The translations under genes were made by a program, and so were the position numbers. A DNA stretch of 64,000 nucleotides from Microbispora amethystogenes (GTDB lineage Bacteria; Actinomycetota; Actinomycetes; Streptosporangiales; Streptosporangiaceae), in contig NZ_BOOB01000015.1 of assembly GCF_016863015.1 (NCBI RefSeq), positions 62,001-126,000 on the forward strand, given 5' to 3'. A model generated the notes under the pieces. It saw nothing but the letters and a program-made list of their open reading frames with translations. It was not told the origin of the DNA and did not search any database. This document shows, in pieces, positions 36,101 through 43,495 of this stretch. How positions within the stretch are numbered: the stretch's first letter is position 1; each line of letters starts with the position of its first letter.

Positions 36101-39100
36101 ACTACGACGGCAAGGCGTTCGGCGTCGCGCCGTCCAAGGGCGACGTCACCAGGACCGAGAAGCTCGGCTCCTGGAACGGCGGCCCGCGGTACGTCACCGT
36201 CGGCACCACCGCCTTCGACCCCTACGGCAGGCCGCTGGTCGTCACCGACGCCGCGGGCGGGAAGACGACCACGGCCTACACCCCGGCGACCGGCCTGGTC
36301 ACCGGCACCACGGTGACCAACGCGCTCGGGCACGTGAGCAGGACCGAGGTCGAGCCGGCCTGGGGGCTCCCCACCGCCACGATCGACGTCAACGGCAAGC
36401 GCACCGACCTGGCATACGACCCGCTGGGCCGGCTGGCCGGCGTCTGGCTGCCGGGACGGGCCAGGTCGGCGTACGCCTCGACGCCGACCATGAAGTTCGG
36501 CTACCTGGTCCGGGCGGACGGGCCGACCGCGGTGAGCACGTCGACGCTCCGCAACGACGGGGCGACCTACACCACCGGCTACGCCCTCTACGACGGCCTC
36601 CTGCGTCACCGGCAGACCCAGCAGCCCGCCCCCGGCGGCGGCCGCGCGGTGAACGACACGCTGTACGACACGCGCGGCCTGGTCTACACGACCAACCAGG
36701 ACTACTACGCCGAGGGAGCCCCCGGCGCCACGCTGTGGATTCCCGGCAGCGACGACGACGTCCCCGGCCAGAACGTCACCCTCTACAACGGCATGGAGTG
36801 GCCCACCGCGCAGATCTTCCGCAAGCGCGGCACCGAGCAGTGGCGCACCACCACCACGTACGGCGGTGACCGCGTCAGCGTCGACCCACCGGCCGGCACC
36901 ACCCCGACGACCAGCATCACCAACGCGCGCGGCGAGCTCGTCGAGTTCCGGGAGTACGGGAGCGACGGCCCGGCCGGGGACTACGACGCCACCACCTACA
37001 CCTACACGGCCACCGGACAGCCCAAGACCATCGAAGACGCCGACGGCAACGCGTGGACCTACCACTACGACCTGCGCGGCCGCGTCGTCCAGCTCGACGA
37101 CCCCGACAAGGGCACCGCGAAGCTGACCTACGACGACGCGACCGACCGGCTGCTGACGGCCACCGACGCCCGCGGCAGGAGCCTCTTCTTCGCCTACGAC
37201 GGGCTCGGCCGCAGGATCGCCGAGTACGAGGGCACCTCGGCGAGCGGCACCAAGCTCGCCGAATGGAGGTACGACACCCTGCTCGACGGCACCGTCGTCA
37301 AGGGCCAGCCCACCGGCTCCACCCGGTACGTCAGGAACGCCACGACCGGCGCCATGGACGCCTACACCACCGCGGTCACCGGCTTCGACGACGCCTACCG
37401 CACCCTCGGCACCGAGACGGTCATCCCGGCCTCGGAGGGCGCGCTGGCCGGCACGTACAAGACCAGCACCGACTACAACCCCGACGGCACCGTCCACCGC
37501 ACGGTGCTGCCCGCCGCCGGCGGGCTGCTCGCCGAGACGATGCTGTACGGCTACGACGAGCTCGGCCACCCCACCACGACGCGCGGCCTGACCAACTACG
37601 TCACCTCCACCACCTACTCCAAGCTCGGCCAGGTGCTCGACATGACGATGAGCACCGGCCTGAAGCGGGTCAAGGAGACCAACTTCTACGAGGAGGGGAC
37701 GGGCCGGCTGACCCGGTCCCTCCTCGAACGGGAGACCTCCCCGATCTCGGTCGCGGACACCAACTACACGTACGACCCGTCGGGCAACATCACCAGGATC
37801 GCCGACACCCCGTCCGGTCAGACGCCCGACGTGCAGTGCTTCCGGCAGGACCATCTGCAGCGCCTGACCGAGGCCTGGACCGCCACCGACGGCTGCGCCT
37901 CGGGGCCCTCGGCCGCCGTGGTCGGCGGGGCCGCGCCGTACTGGCAGACCTTCGGCTACGACAAGGTCGGCAACCGTACCGAGGAGGTCGACCACCAGGC
38001 GAACGGCGACGTCACCAGGACCTACGCGTACGCGGGGGCCGGCAGGCCGCAGCCGCACACGCTGACCTCGATCGCCTACCGGGGCGGCGACCGCGACGGG
38101 CAGATCGACAGCTACGCCTACGACGCCGCCGGCAACACCACCGAGCGCGGCCCAGGCCGGGCGCTGGAGTGGGACGTCGAGGGCCACCTCGCCAAATCCA
38201 CCGATCCGTCCGGCGTCAGCACCTTCGTCTACGACGCCGACGGCGACCGGCTGATCCGCCGCGATCCCACCTCGGCGACCCTCTACGTCGCGGACATGGA
38301 GATCCGGCTGGACAAGGCCACCGGAGCCAGGACCGCCACCCGCTACTACTCCCACGGCGGCCAGGTCGTCGCCGCCCGCACCACCGGCCAGGGCGTCACC
38401 TGGCTCGGCGCCGACAACCACGGCACCACCGACGTCTCGGTGACCGACGACGACACCCAGACGCCCGTCCGCCGCCGCTTCACCCCGTTCGGGCAGCAGC
38501 GCGGCACGCCGCCGTCGTCCTGGCCCGGGCAACGGGGCTTCGTCGGCGGCGTCATCGACGAGGCCACCTCCCTCACCCACCTCGGCGCCCGGGAGTACGA
38601 CGCCGAGACCGGCCGCTTCATCTCCGTCGACCCGGTGTTCGACGCTTCGGACCCCCAGAGCTGGAACGGCTACGCCTACGCCGACAACGACCCGGTGAAC
38701 GGGTCGGACCCGACGGGGCTGATGCTCGACGGCGGCGGCCAGTGCGGCGTCGTCAAAGAGAATCCGTGCAATCCGCCTTCCAGCGGCGGTGGCGGTGGTG
38801 GCGGTGGAGGCGGCGGCGGTGGTGGTGGCGGTCACCCGACGTACAACCCGCCGCCTCCGCCGAGCGGTCCGCCGCACTGCGGGCGCTGGGACTTCGGCTG
38901 CAAGGCCAAGAACATCTGGCACGAGCACAAGGCCACCATCGTCAACGTCGCCGTCTCGGTGACCGTGACCCTCGGCTGCGAAGCCGCCACGATGGGCGCC
39001 GGCAGCGTCGGCTGCGCCGCGGCGGGCGGAGCCGCCGGCAACCTCGCCGGATACCTCGTCTCGACGCCGCGCGACCAGTGGAGCATGGGCGGCGCGTTCA

Positions 39101-40122
39101 AGTCCGCGGCGGCCGGGGCCATCGCCGGGGCGGCCGGCGGCGTGCTCGGCAAGGCCGCCTCGGCGGCGCTCGGCAAGCTGGCCACCACGGCGGCGGGCAA
39201 GGCCGTCACCGGGGCCGTCGGCAAGGCCGCGAGCAAGGCGAGATCGGCGCTGGGCAAGGCGGGCGGAGCCGCCGGCGAGGCGGCCGAGGGCGCCGGTGCG
39301 AAGGCCGCGGGCAAGGCGGCCGGGAAGCCGCGGGCGGACTCCGGGACGCGGACGTCCTGCCCCACCAGCTTCGTCGCCGGGACCAAGGTCCGGCTCGCGG
39401 ACGGTACGTCCAAGGCCATCGAGAAGGTCAAGGCCGGTGACAAGGTCCTCGCCACCGATCCGGCCACCGGGAGGACGGAGGCGAAGCTCGTCGTCGCCGC
39501 CTACTCGGGCGCCGCCTATCTCAACCTGGTGCAGATCACCGTCGACACCGACGGCAGGAAGGGCCGCGGCACCGGTGTCATCCTCGCCACCGAACACCAC
39601 CTGTTCTGGGACAGCCAGGACAAGGCGTGGGTCCGCGCCGACCATCTGACCCCGGCGGACCGTCTCCGCACCCCGTCCGGCGCCACCGTCCGGGTCGTCT
39701 CCACGAACATCGTCTCCGCTCACCCCATCGTCCACGACCTCACGGTCGCCGGCACCCACACCTTCTACGTCCAGGCCGGCCCCACTCCCGTCCTCGTCCA
39801 CAACTGCGGAGGCGAGCTCGCGGGCCATCCGGAAGCGTGCAGGTGCAACAAGCGCCCCGCGTTCGTGACGGGGGCGGACGGCGTGACCGAGGTCGCCGAC
39901 AACTACACCGTCATGCAGCGGGTGGCGGCGCGATCCACGCGGCTGTCGGAAGCGGTCCAGTCCGCGTACAAGGCTCAGGACACGTATTCGACGACGTTCG
40001 GCCACCTCGTGGCGCAGATGCCAGGACACTGGGCGGGCACCGCCTTCACGGTAGGGCGGGTCATAGCGGCGATAGGGGGCGGCCTTCGGGGTTTCATACG
40101 ATCCGGCCGGGCGGAGGAATGA
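33151..40122 (+). CDS. Secreted RHS-repeat polymorphic toxin with pretoxin Hint domain
   Basis: A 2323-residue protein. The GTG at 33151 lies five bases after GGAGGT and opens a signal peptide. A low-complexity section and an SpvB-like beta domain (about 270-330) lead into the long RHS/YD-repeat shell (about 1010-1730) and the RHS core ending GYAYADNDPVNGSDPTGL (about 1840-1857). A 16-Gly tract (38785-38832), an Ala/Gly-rich helical segment and a Hint domain follow. The Hint domain runs from CPTSFVAGTKVRLADG to TPVLVHNC (about 2069-2218). Hint autoproteolysis would release the last 105 residues, the presumed toxin, which I cannot assign. No cognate immunity gene is evident just downstream. 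Confidence 0.88.
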   Translation: MLASWRGWAGVAGLLAVVVPAALAVPLPEARASGGPGWHRAQDQRPVPGHESRARAAVPDPGARFDLRGAPAVTWPRPGAATAALGSPAGDTAGDTAAKSAAGSGAGMARAGGLPVWIGPAGSRAGTPDAGEKAGENAGEKAATAEPVPAVSVRVLDSRTAERAHILGLGLQLTPQATPGATPQGAARVAVQVDYSGFRYAYGGDWASRLRLVRLPDCAATTPDRPACQARTPLPTRNDVTTGRLTADVDLAAAATTTLAAEAAPSGSAGTYEATSLSPSATWAVSNQSGAFSWSYPLRLPPVPGGPTPNVGFAYSSGSVDGRTVATNNQASWIGEGFDYWPGFVERRYKPCADDGVTPKRNDQCWGDSNATLSLNGQATELVLDDATGTWQPKDDDGAKIEKLSGAANGDDDGEYWRVTSPDGTQYYFGRNHLPGWADGRAETNSTWTVPVFGDDDGEPCHKSAFSDSWCRQAWRWNLDYVVDPHGTVSTFWYGRETNYYRRDVTTLTDGVPNGTPTAYDRGGYLRRVDYGQRSDAIFTSSAPARVAFDVKERCVPTSGFDCAESKFTKDNAKYWPDVPYDQKCDSGDKCLDRYAPTFWTRKRLAAVTTQVLSGGTYRDVDTWTLDQQMRAPGDGTAATLWLAGITHTGKVGGTAALPAVRFAGVQKPNRVDALEGRPPLTKWRISAIDNETGGSLSVAYSGEDCAAGDKPDIGTNTRRCYPQYWSPEGATSPKLDWFHKYVVTQVREIDRTGGAPDEVTSYEYPGGGAWHHDDDDGLTKEKYKTWSQWRGYGRVRVTHGEAPERRSQSEYLYFRGMDGDELPGGGTRNVKVTDSAGTAVDDADALQGRVREEIHYDGPGGPALSGTVTSYWVKQTARRVRSWATTKATMVRADTERTRTALASGGWRYTRTETGYNADGLPTQIGDLGDESSASDDQCVRTEYARDASRWMVSYVSRVETVTTACDATPKRPDDVASDVRKYYDGKAFGVAPSKGDVTRTEKLGSWNGGPRYVTVGTTAFDPYGRPLVVTDAAGGKTTTAYTPATGLVTGTTVTNALGHVSRTEVEPAWGLPTATIDVNGKRTDLAYDPLGRLAGVWLPGRARSAYASTPTMKFGYLVRADGPTAVSTSTLRNDGATYTTGYALYDGLLRHRQTQQPAPGGGRAVNDTLYDTRGLVYTTNQDYYAEGAPGATLWIPGSDDDVPGQNVTLYNGMEWPTAQIFRKRGTEQWRTTTTYGGDRVSVDPPAGTTPTTSITNARGELVEFREYGSDGPAGDYDATTYTYTATGQPKTIEDADGNAWTYHYDLRGRVVQLDDPDKGTAKLTYDDATDRLLTATDARGRSLFFAYDGLGRRIAEYEGTSASGTKLAEWRYDTLLDGTVVKGQPTGSTRYVRNATTGAMDAYTTAVTGFDDAYRTLGTETVIPASEGALAGTYKTSTDYNPDGTVHRTVLPAAGGLLAETMLYGYDELGHPTTTRGLTNYVTSTTYSKLGQVLDMTMSTGLKRVKETNFYEEGTGRLTRSLLERETSPISVADTNYTYDPSGNITRIADTPSGQTPDVQCFRQDHLQRLTEAWTATDGCASGPSAAVVGGAAPYWQTFGYDKVGNRTEEVDHQANGDVTRTYAYAGAGRPQPHTLTSIAYRGGDRDGQIDSYAYDAAGNTTERGPGRALEWDVEGHLAKSTDPSGVSTFVYDADGDRLIRRDPTSATLYVADMEIRLDKATGARTATRYYSHGGQVVAARTTGQGVTWLGADNHGTTDVSVTDDDTQTPVRRRFTPFGQQRGTPPSSWPGQRGFVGGVIDEATSLTHLGAREYDAETGRFISVDPVFDASDPQSWNGYAYADNDPVNGSDPTGLMLDGGGQCGVVKENPCNPPSSGGGGGGGGGGGGGGGGHPTYNPPPPPSGPPHCGRWDFGCKAKNIWHEHKATIVNVAVSVTVTLGCEAATMGAGSVGCAAAGGAAGNLAGYLVSTPRDQWSMGGAFKSAAAGAIAGAAGGVLGKAASAALGKLATTAAGKAVTGAVGKAASKARSALGKAGGAAGEAAEGAGAKAAGKAAGKPRADSGTRTSCPTSFVAGTKVRLADGTSKAIEKVKAGDKVLATDPATGRTEAKLVVAAYSGAAYLNLVQITVDTDGRKGRGTGVILATEHHLFWDSQDKAWVRADHLTPADRLRTPSGATVRVVSTNIVSAHPIVHDLTVAGTHTFYVQAGPTPVLVHNCGGELAGHPEACRCNKRPAFVTGADGVTEVADNYTVMQRVAARSTRLSEAVQSAYKAQDTYSTTFGHLVAQMPGHWAGTAFTVGRVIAAIGGGLRGFIRSGRAEE
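38785..38832 (+). repeat. Polyglycine-coding GGN tract in the RHS gene
   Basis: Sixteen consecutive GGN codons form a flexible linker between the RHS core and the C-terminal variable part. The run could change length by slippage in multiples of three. Confidence 0.85.
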
Positions 40123-40198
40123 CCGGGCGTCGACGTCGGCGTCGGCGCCGGCCGGCTCGGCACCCGGGACGGCCCGCGCCCTCCACAGCCTGATCTTG

Positions 40199-40246
40199 CC
40201 CTGAGTCAGGGAGGTGCCTAGGATCTAGGCACCTTGCGACTCAGGG
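40199..40246 (+). promoter_or_regulatory. Nested inverted repeat before the AfsR-like regulator
   Basis: Outer arms CCCTGAGTC (40199-40207) and GACTCAGGG (40238-40246) enclose inner arms AGGTGCCTAG (40212-40221) and CTAGGCACCT (40225-40234) around GAT. All pairs are exact. The structure ends two bases before the GGAGG of the regulator gene. It may be an operator, a terminator for the RHS gene, or an mRNA fold next to the ribosome binding site. Confidence 0.7.
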
Positions 40247-40256
40247 TGGAGGCGGC

Positions 40257-43088
40257 GTGGAATACCGGCTCCTCGGTTCCGTCCGGGTCCGTGACGCGGA
40301 CGGCCGGGAGGTCCCGCTCGTCCGCCCCAAGCACCGTCAGGTCCTCGTCGCCCTGCTGGTGAACGCCAACAGGGCCGTCCCGGCCGGGCACCTCGCGGAA
40401 CATCTCTGGGACGGCGCCGCGCCCCGTTCGGCCCGGGGCAACCTCAAGACCTACGTCTCGGCGCTGCGCCGGTTGTTGTCGCCCGAGGACTGCGGAGCCG
40501 CGCCGATCGAGACCGTGGGAGACGGCTACCGCCTCGTCGTACGGCCCGGAGAGCTCGACCTCCTCACGTTCCGGGACCTCGCGCGGCAGGGCCGCGACCT
40601 GCTGAAGGCAGGTGAGGTGCGGCAGGGGGAGGCCGCCCTCCGGCGGGCCTTCCTGCTGTGGCGGGACGACCCCTTTGAGGGCGTGCCGCTCACCCTCCTC
40701 CTCGAACAGATCGCCGCGGGGCTGCGCGAGGAGCGGCTCGGCGTCTTCGAGGACTGGGCCGGCGCGCGGCTCGATCTCGGCCTGCACGCGGAGGTCGTCG
40801 GCCCGCTCCGGCAGTGCGTACGCGACCACCCGCTGCGGGAACGCCCGTGGGGCCTGCTGATGCTGGCCCTCGCGCGTGACGGCCGGCGGGCGGACGCGCT
40901 CGCGGCCTTCCAGGAGCTGAGAACCCGGCTGGTCGAGGACCTCGGCGTGGAGCCGGGCCATCCCGTGCAGCTGCTCCACCGGCGGATCCTCGCCGGGGAC
41001 GCCGATCCCACCCCTGTCGTCCCGGCACCGGATGTGGAGGCACGGGCGAGGCATCCGGCGGTGCCGAGGCAGCTTCCCTCCGGCACGCCCCACTTCGTGG
41101 GTAGGGAAGGGGAGCTGAACCGCCTGGAGAACTGGCTGAACCCGCCGGACGGGTCGCCGCCGACGCCCGTGGTGGCGATCTGCGGCCCGCCCGGCGCGGG
41201 CAAGTCCGCGCTGGCGCTCCACGCGGCGCACCGGGCCGCGGCCCGCTTCCCCGACGGGCAGGTGTACGTCAACCTGCGCGGCGCGATGCCCGGGGTGCGC
41301 CGCCTCGACACGGGTGAGCTGATCGGCCGGCTCCTGCGCACGTTCGGCACGCCGGGGTCGGAGGTCCCGCCCGACGTCGACGAGGCCGCCTCGGCCCTGC
41401 GCACGCTCCTCCACGGCAGGCGGGTGCTGCTCCTCCTCGACGACGCCTCGTCGATCGCGCAGACCGGCCCCCTTCTGCCGATGACGTCCGGCTCCACCGT
41501 CCTGCTCACGTCCCGCGAGAACCTGGCGCCGGCCGCCCCCGCCTCGCACGTCGACCTCGGCCGCATGCCGCGCGACGAGGCCGTCGCCATGCTCGTGCGG
41601 CGGTTCCGGTCCGGCGGCGTCGGCTTCTCCCAGAAGGCCGTCGAGCGGCTGGCCGATCTCTGCGACGGGTTCCCCCTCGCCCTGCACATCGCCGGCGCCC
41701 GGCTCGCCAGCCGCTCGGGCTGGTCGGCCGACATGCTCATCGAACGCCTGGAGGACGAGAGCGGCAGGCTGGACGAACTGCGCACGGGGGAGGTCGGCGT
41801 GCGCAGCAGCATCGCGGTCAGCCACACGGCCCTGGCCGGCAGCGGGCAGGACCTCGACCGCGAGGCCGCGCGGGCGTTCCGCCTGATCGGCCTGTTGCGC
41901 GTGCCCGACCTCGGCACGGAGGCGGTGACCGTGCTGCTCGAACGGCCGCCGCGGGCCGCCGCGCGGGTCATCGAGAGGCTGGTCGACGCGCGGCTGGTGG
42001 AGAGCCCGGCTCCGGGCCGCTACACGATGCACGACCTCATCAGGTTGTACGCGCAGGAGCGAGCGCTGGACACCGAACCACCGGACCGGCGGGAGGCCGC
42101 GCTCCGCCGCGTGCTCGGCTTCCTTCTCGCCACCACGAGCGCGGCCGTACGCGTGATCGACCCGCACCGCCTGCACGCCGCCGTGCCGGAGGTGCCGCAG
42201 ACGCCCAAGCCGCTGCGCGACCGGGACGAGGCGACCCGCTGGCTGGAGCGGGAACGGGCCAACCTGCTGACGATCGTCGGCCAGGCCTGGGACGCGGACG
42301 CCGCGACGGCCCGTCTCGCCGTCGGCCTGGCCCTCAGCCTGCAGTGGCATCTCGCCGCACAGGGATACCGGCACGAGATGCTCTGGCTCGGCACGAGGTC
42401 GCTGCAGACGGCGCGCCGGCTCGCGGACCAGGGGAGCGAGGCGCAGGCCCTGGCGATGGTGGCGATGGCGCACCGCCTGCTCAACCACGACGCGGACGAA
42501 CTGAAGTGCCTCAACGACCTGCTGGATCTCTGCCGGAAGCTCGCGGACCCCCTCGGAGAACTGCGGGCGCTCGGCAACCTCGCCAGCGCCTGCCTCCTTC
42601 AGGAGCGTCCGGAGGAGGTGTTGCGGTACGCCGAGCGGCAGTTGGACATCAGCCGCCGGGTGGGGTCCCCGGTGGGCGAGCGCTACGCGCTGATGATGGT
42701 GGGCGACGCGCGTCTGGCGCTCGGATTCCCCGACGAGGCCGTCGCGACGCTGCGGCAGGCGCTGCGACGCGCCCGGGAGGCGGGTGACGCGATGCACGAG
42801 GCGATGACGCTCCGGCGTCTCGGGGAGGCGTACCTCGCGGCCGGGGACGCCGTCGCCGCCCGCGCGCATCTGCGGGACTCGCTGGCGAGTTTCGACGCCT
42901 GCGCGCAGGGGCCGCAGGAGCGTTCACAGGCCCTTGTCGCGCTGGCCCGGTCGTCCCGGATGCTCGGCGACCTCGACGGGGCGGCGAGGCACCTCGCGGA
43001 GTCGCTGCGGATCGCCAGGGAGAGCGGCGACCGGCACGACGAGAGACGCGCACTCGCGGAGCAGGCCGAAATGCACGGCCATTACTGA
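40257..43088 (+). CDS. AfsR/SARP-family regulator: BTAD, NB-ARC and TPR domains
   Basis: A 943-residue regulator starting at GTG 40257 with GGAGG four bases upstream. Residues 1-95 form a winged-helix DNA-binding domain, and 95-245 the bacterial transcriptional activation domain. The NB-ARC ATPase follows, with Walker A CGPPGAGKS near 307-315 and Walker B RRVLLLLDDASS near 390-401. A helical repeat region from about 630 has TPR-like units. AfsR relatives activate antibiotic or other clusters, with ATP binding and TPR ligand sensing. It is followed by a gene for a small secreted peptide and then by the six-gene unknown operon, which it may control; both links are inference. Confidence 0.9.
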   Translation: MEYRLLGSVRVRDADGREVPLVRPKHRQVLVALLVNANRAVPAGHLAEHLWDGAAPRSARGNLKTYVSALRRLLSPEDCGAAPIETVGDGYRLVVRPGELDLLTFRDLARQGRDLLKAGEVRQGEAALRRAFLLWRDDPFEGVPLTLLLEQIAAGLREERLGVFEDWAGARLDLGLHAEVVGPLRQCVRDHPLRERPWGLLMLALARDGRRADALAAFQELRTRLVEDLGVEPGHPVQLLHRRILAGDADPTPVVPAPDVEARARHPAVPRQLPSGTPHFVGREGELNRLENWLNPPDGSPPTPVVAICGPPGAGKSALALHAAHRAAARFPDGQVYVNLRGAMPGVRRLDTGELIGRLLRTFGTPGSEVPPDVDEAASALRTLLHGRRVLLLLDDASSIAQTGPLLPMTSGSTVLLTSRENLAPAAPASHVDLGRMPRDEAVAMLVRRFRSGGVGFSQKAVERLADLCDGFPLALHIAGARLASRSGWSADMLIERLEDESGRLDELRTGEVGVRSSIAVSHTALAGSGQDLDREAARAFRLIGLLRVPDLGTEAVTVLLERPPRAAARVIERLVDARLVESPAPGRYTMHDLIRLYAQERALDTEPPDRREAALRRVLGFLLATTSAAVRVIDPHRLHAAVPEVPQTPKPLRDRDEATRWLERERANLLTIVGQAWDADAATARLAVGLALSLQWHLAAQGYRHEMLWLGTRSLQTARRLADQGSEAQALAMVAMAHRLLNHDADELKCLNDLLDLCRKLADPLGELRALGNLASACLLQERPEEVLRYAERQLDISRRVGSPVGERYALMMVGDARLALGFPDEAVATLRQALRRAREAGDAMHEAMTLRRLGEAYLAAGDAVAARAHLRDSLASFDACAQGPQERSQALVALARSSRMLGDLDGAARHLAESLRIARESGDRHDERRALAEQAEMHGHY

Positions 43089-43166
43089 CCGTTTCGGGGT
43101 GTCCGAACTTTTTCGTCCGGAAAATCGTCAATCTCCCCAAAGGAAGGCCGTTCGAACGGGAGAAAG

Positions 43167-43307
43167 ATGAATAGACACGTGAAGCGCCTCCTGGTCGTCG
43201 CGTTGATCGGCGCCGGGCTGGTCACAGGGGTCCGCGTCGCCGCTCCGGCCCGGCACGCCGAGGCGAGCGTCCCGGCCAACCCCGGCCCGGCGGGCAGCTG
43301 CTGCTGA
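43167..43307 (+). CDS. Small secreted peptide ending in Cys-Cys
   Basis: A 46-residue peptide behind a good ribosome binding site (GGGAG, five to eight bases before the ATG). A basic N-terminus (MNRHVKR), a hydrophobic core (LLVVALIGAGLVTG) and an Ala-rich region (RVAAPARHAEAS) form a signal peptide. The mature part would be short, ending PANPGPAGSCC. It is encoded 78 bases after the AfsR-like regulator in the same direction. A signalling peptide sensed through the regulator, or a small processed product, is possible. I recognise no family. Confidence 0.6.
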   Translation: MNRHVKRLLVVALIGAGLVTGVRVAAPARHAEASVPANPGPAGSCC

Positions 43308-43320
43308 CGCCGAGGCTGCC

Positions 43321-43385
43321 ACGGCAGCCGTAGACCGCGACCGCGTGCGCGGGAAACCATGATCGCGACGATCTACGGCTGCCGT
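43321..43385 (+). terminator. Long stem-loop after the small peptide gene
   Basis: ACGGCAGCCGTAGA (43321-43334) and its perfect complement (43372-43385) enclose 37 bases that can fold further (CGCGA with TCGCG). It is probably a terminator for the regulator-peptide unit. The bases that follow, 43381-43500, have only about 50% G+C, far below the surroundings. Confidence 0.55.
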
Positions 43386-43495
43386 AGGAGTAATGGGGAC
43401 GAGTTAGTCATTATTTGGAGCTATACGCACCGACCTGATCGATATAGCCTCCAGTCGAATGATCCAATGATCACTTCTGACAGGACTCCTCCCGC

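Noticed and set aside
38770-38840. Repetitive GGN sequence that could suggest a CRISPR-like or satellite repeat
   Set aside because: It is an in-frame polyglycine tract of the RHS protein with no spacers.
39358-39803. An intein within the RHS protein
   Set aside because: The Hint fold is present, but it lies near the C-terminus after an RHS core, without an interrupted host domain or homing endonuclease. This is the layout of a pretoxin Hint domain.
35329-40029. A 1566-codon open frame on the minus strand opposite the RHS gene
   Set aside because: Its translation is Arg/Gly/Val-rich without any domain, and the plus strand encodes a clear RHS-Hint protein. Long antisense frames are expected in high-GC DNA with strong third-position bias.
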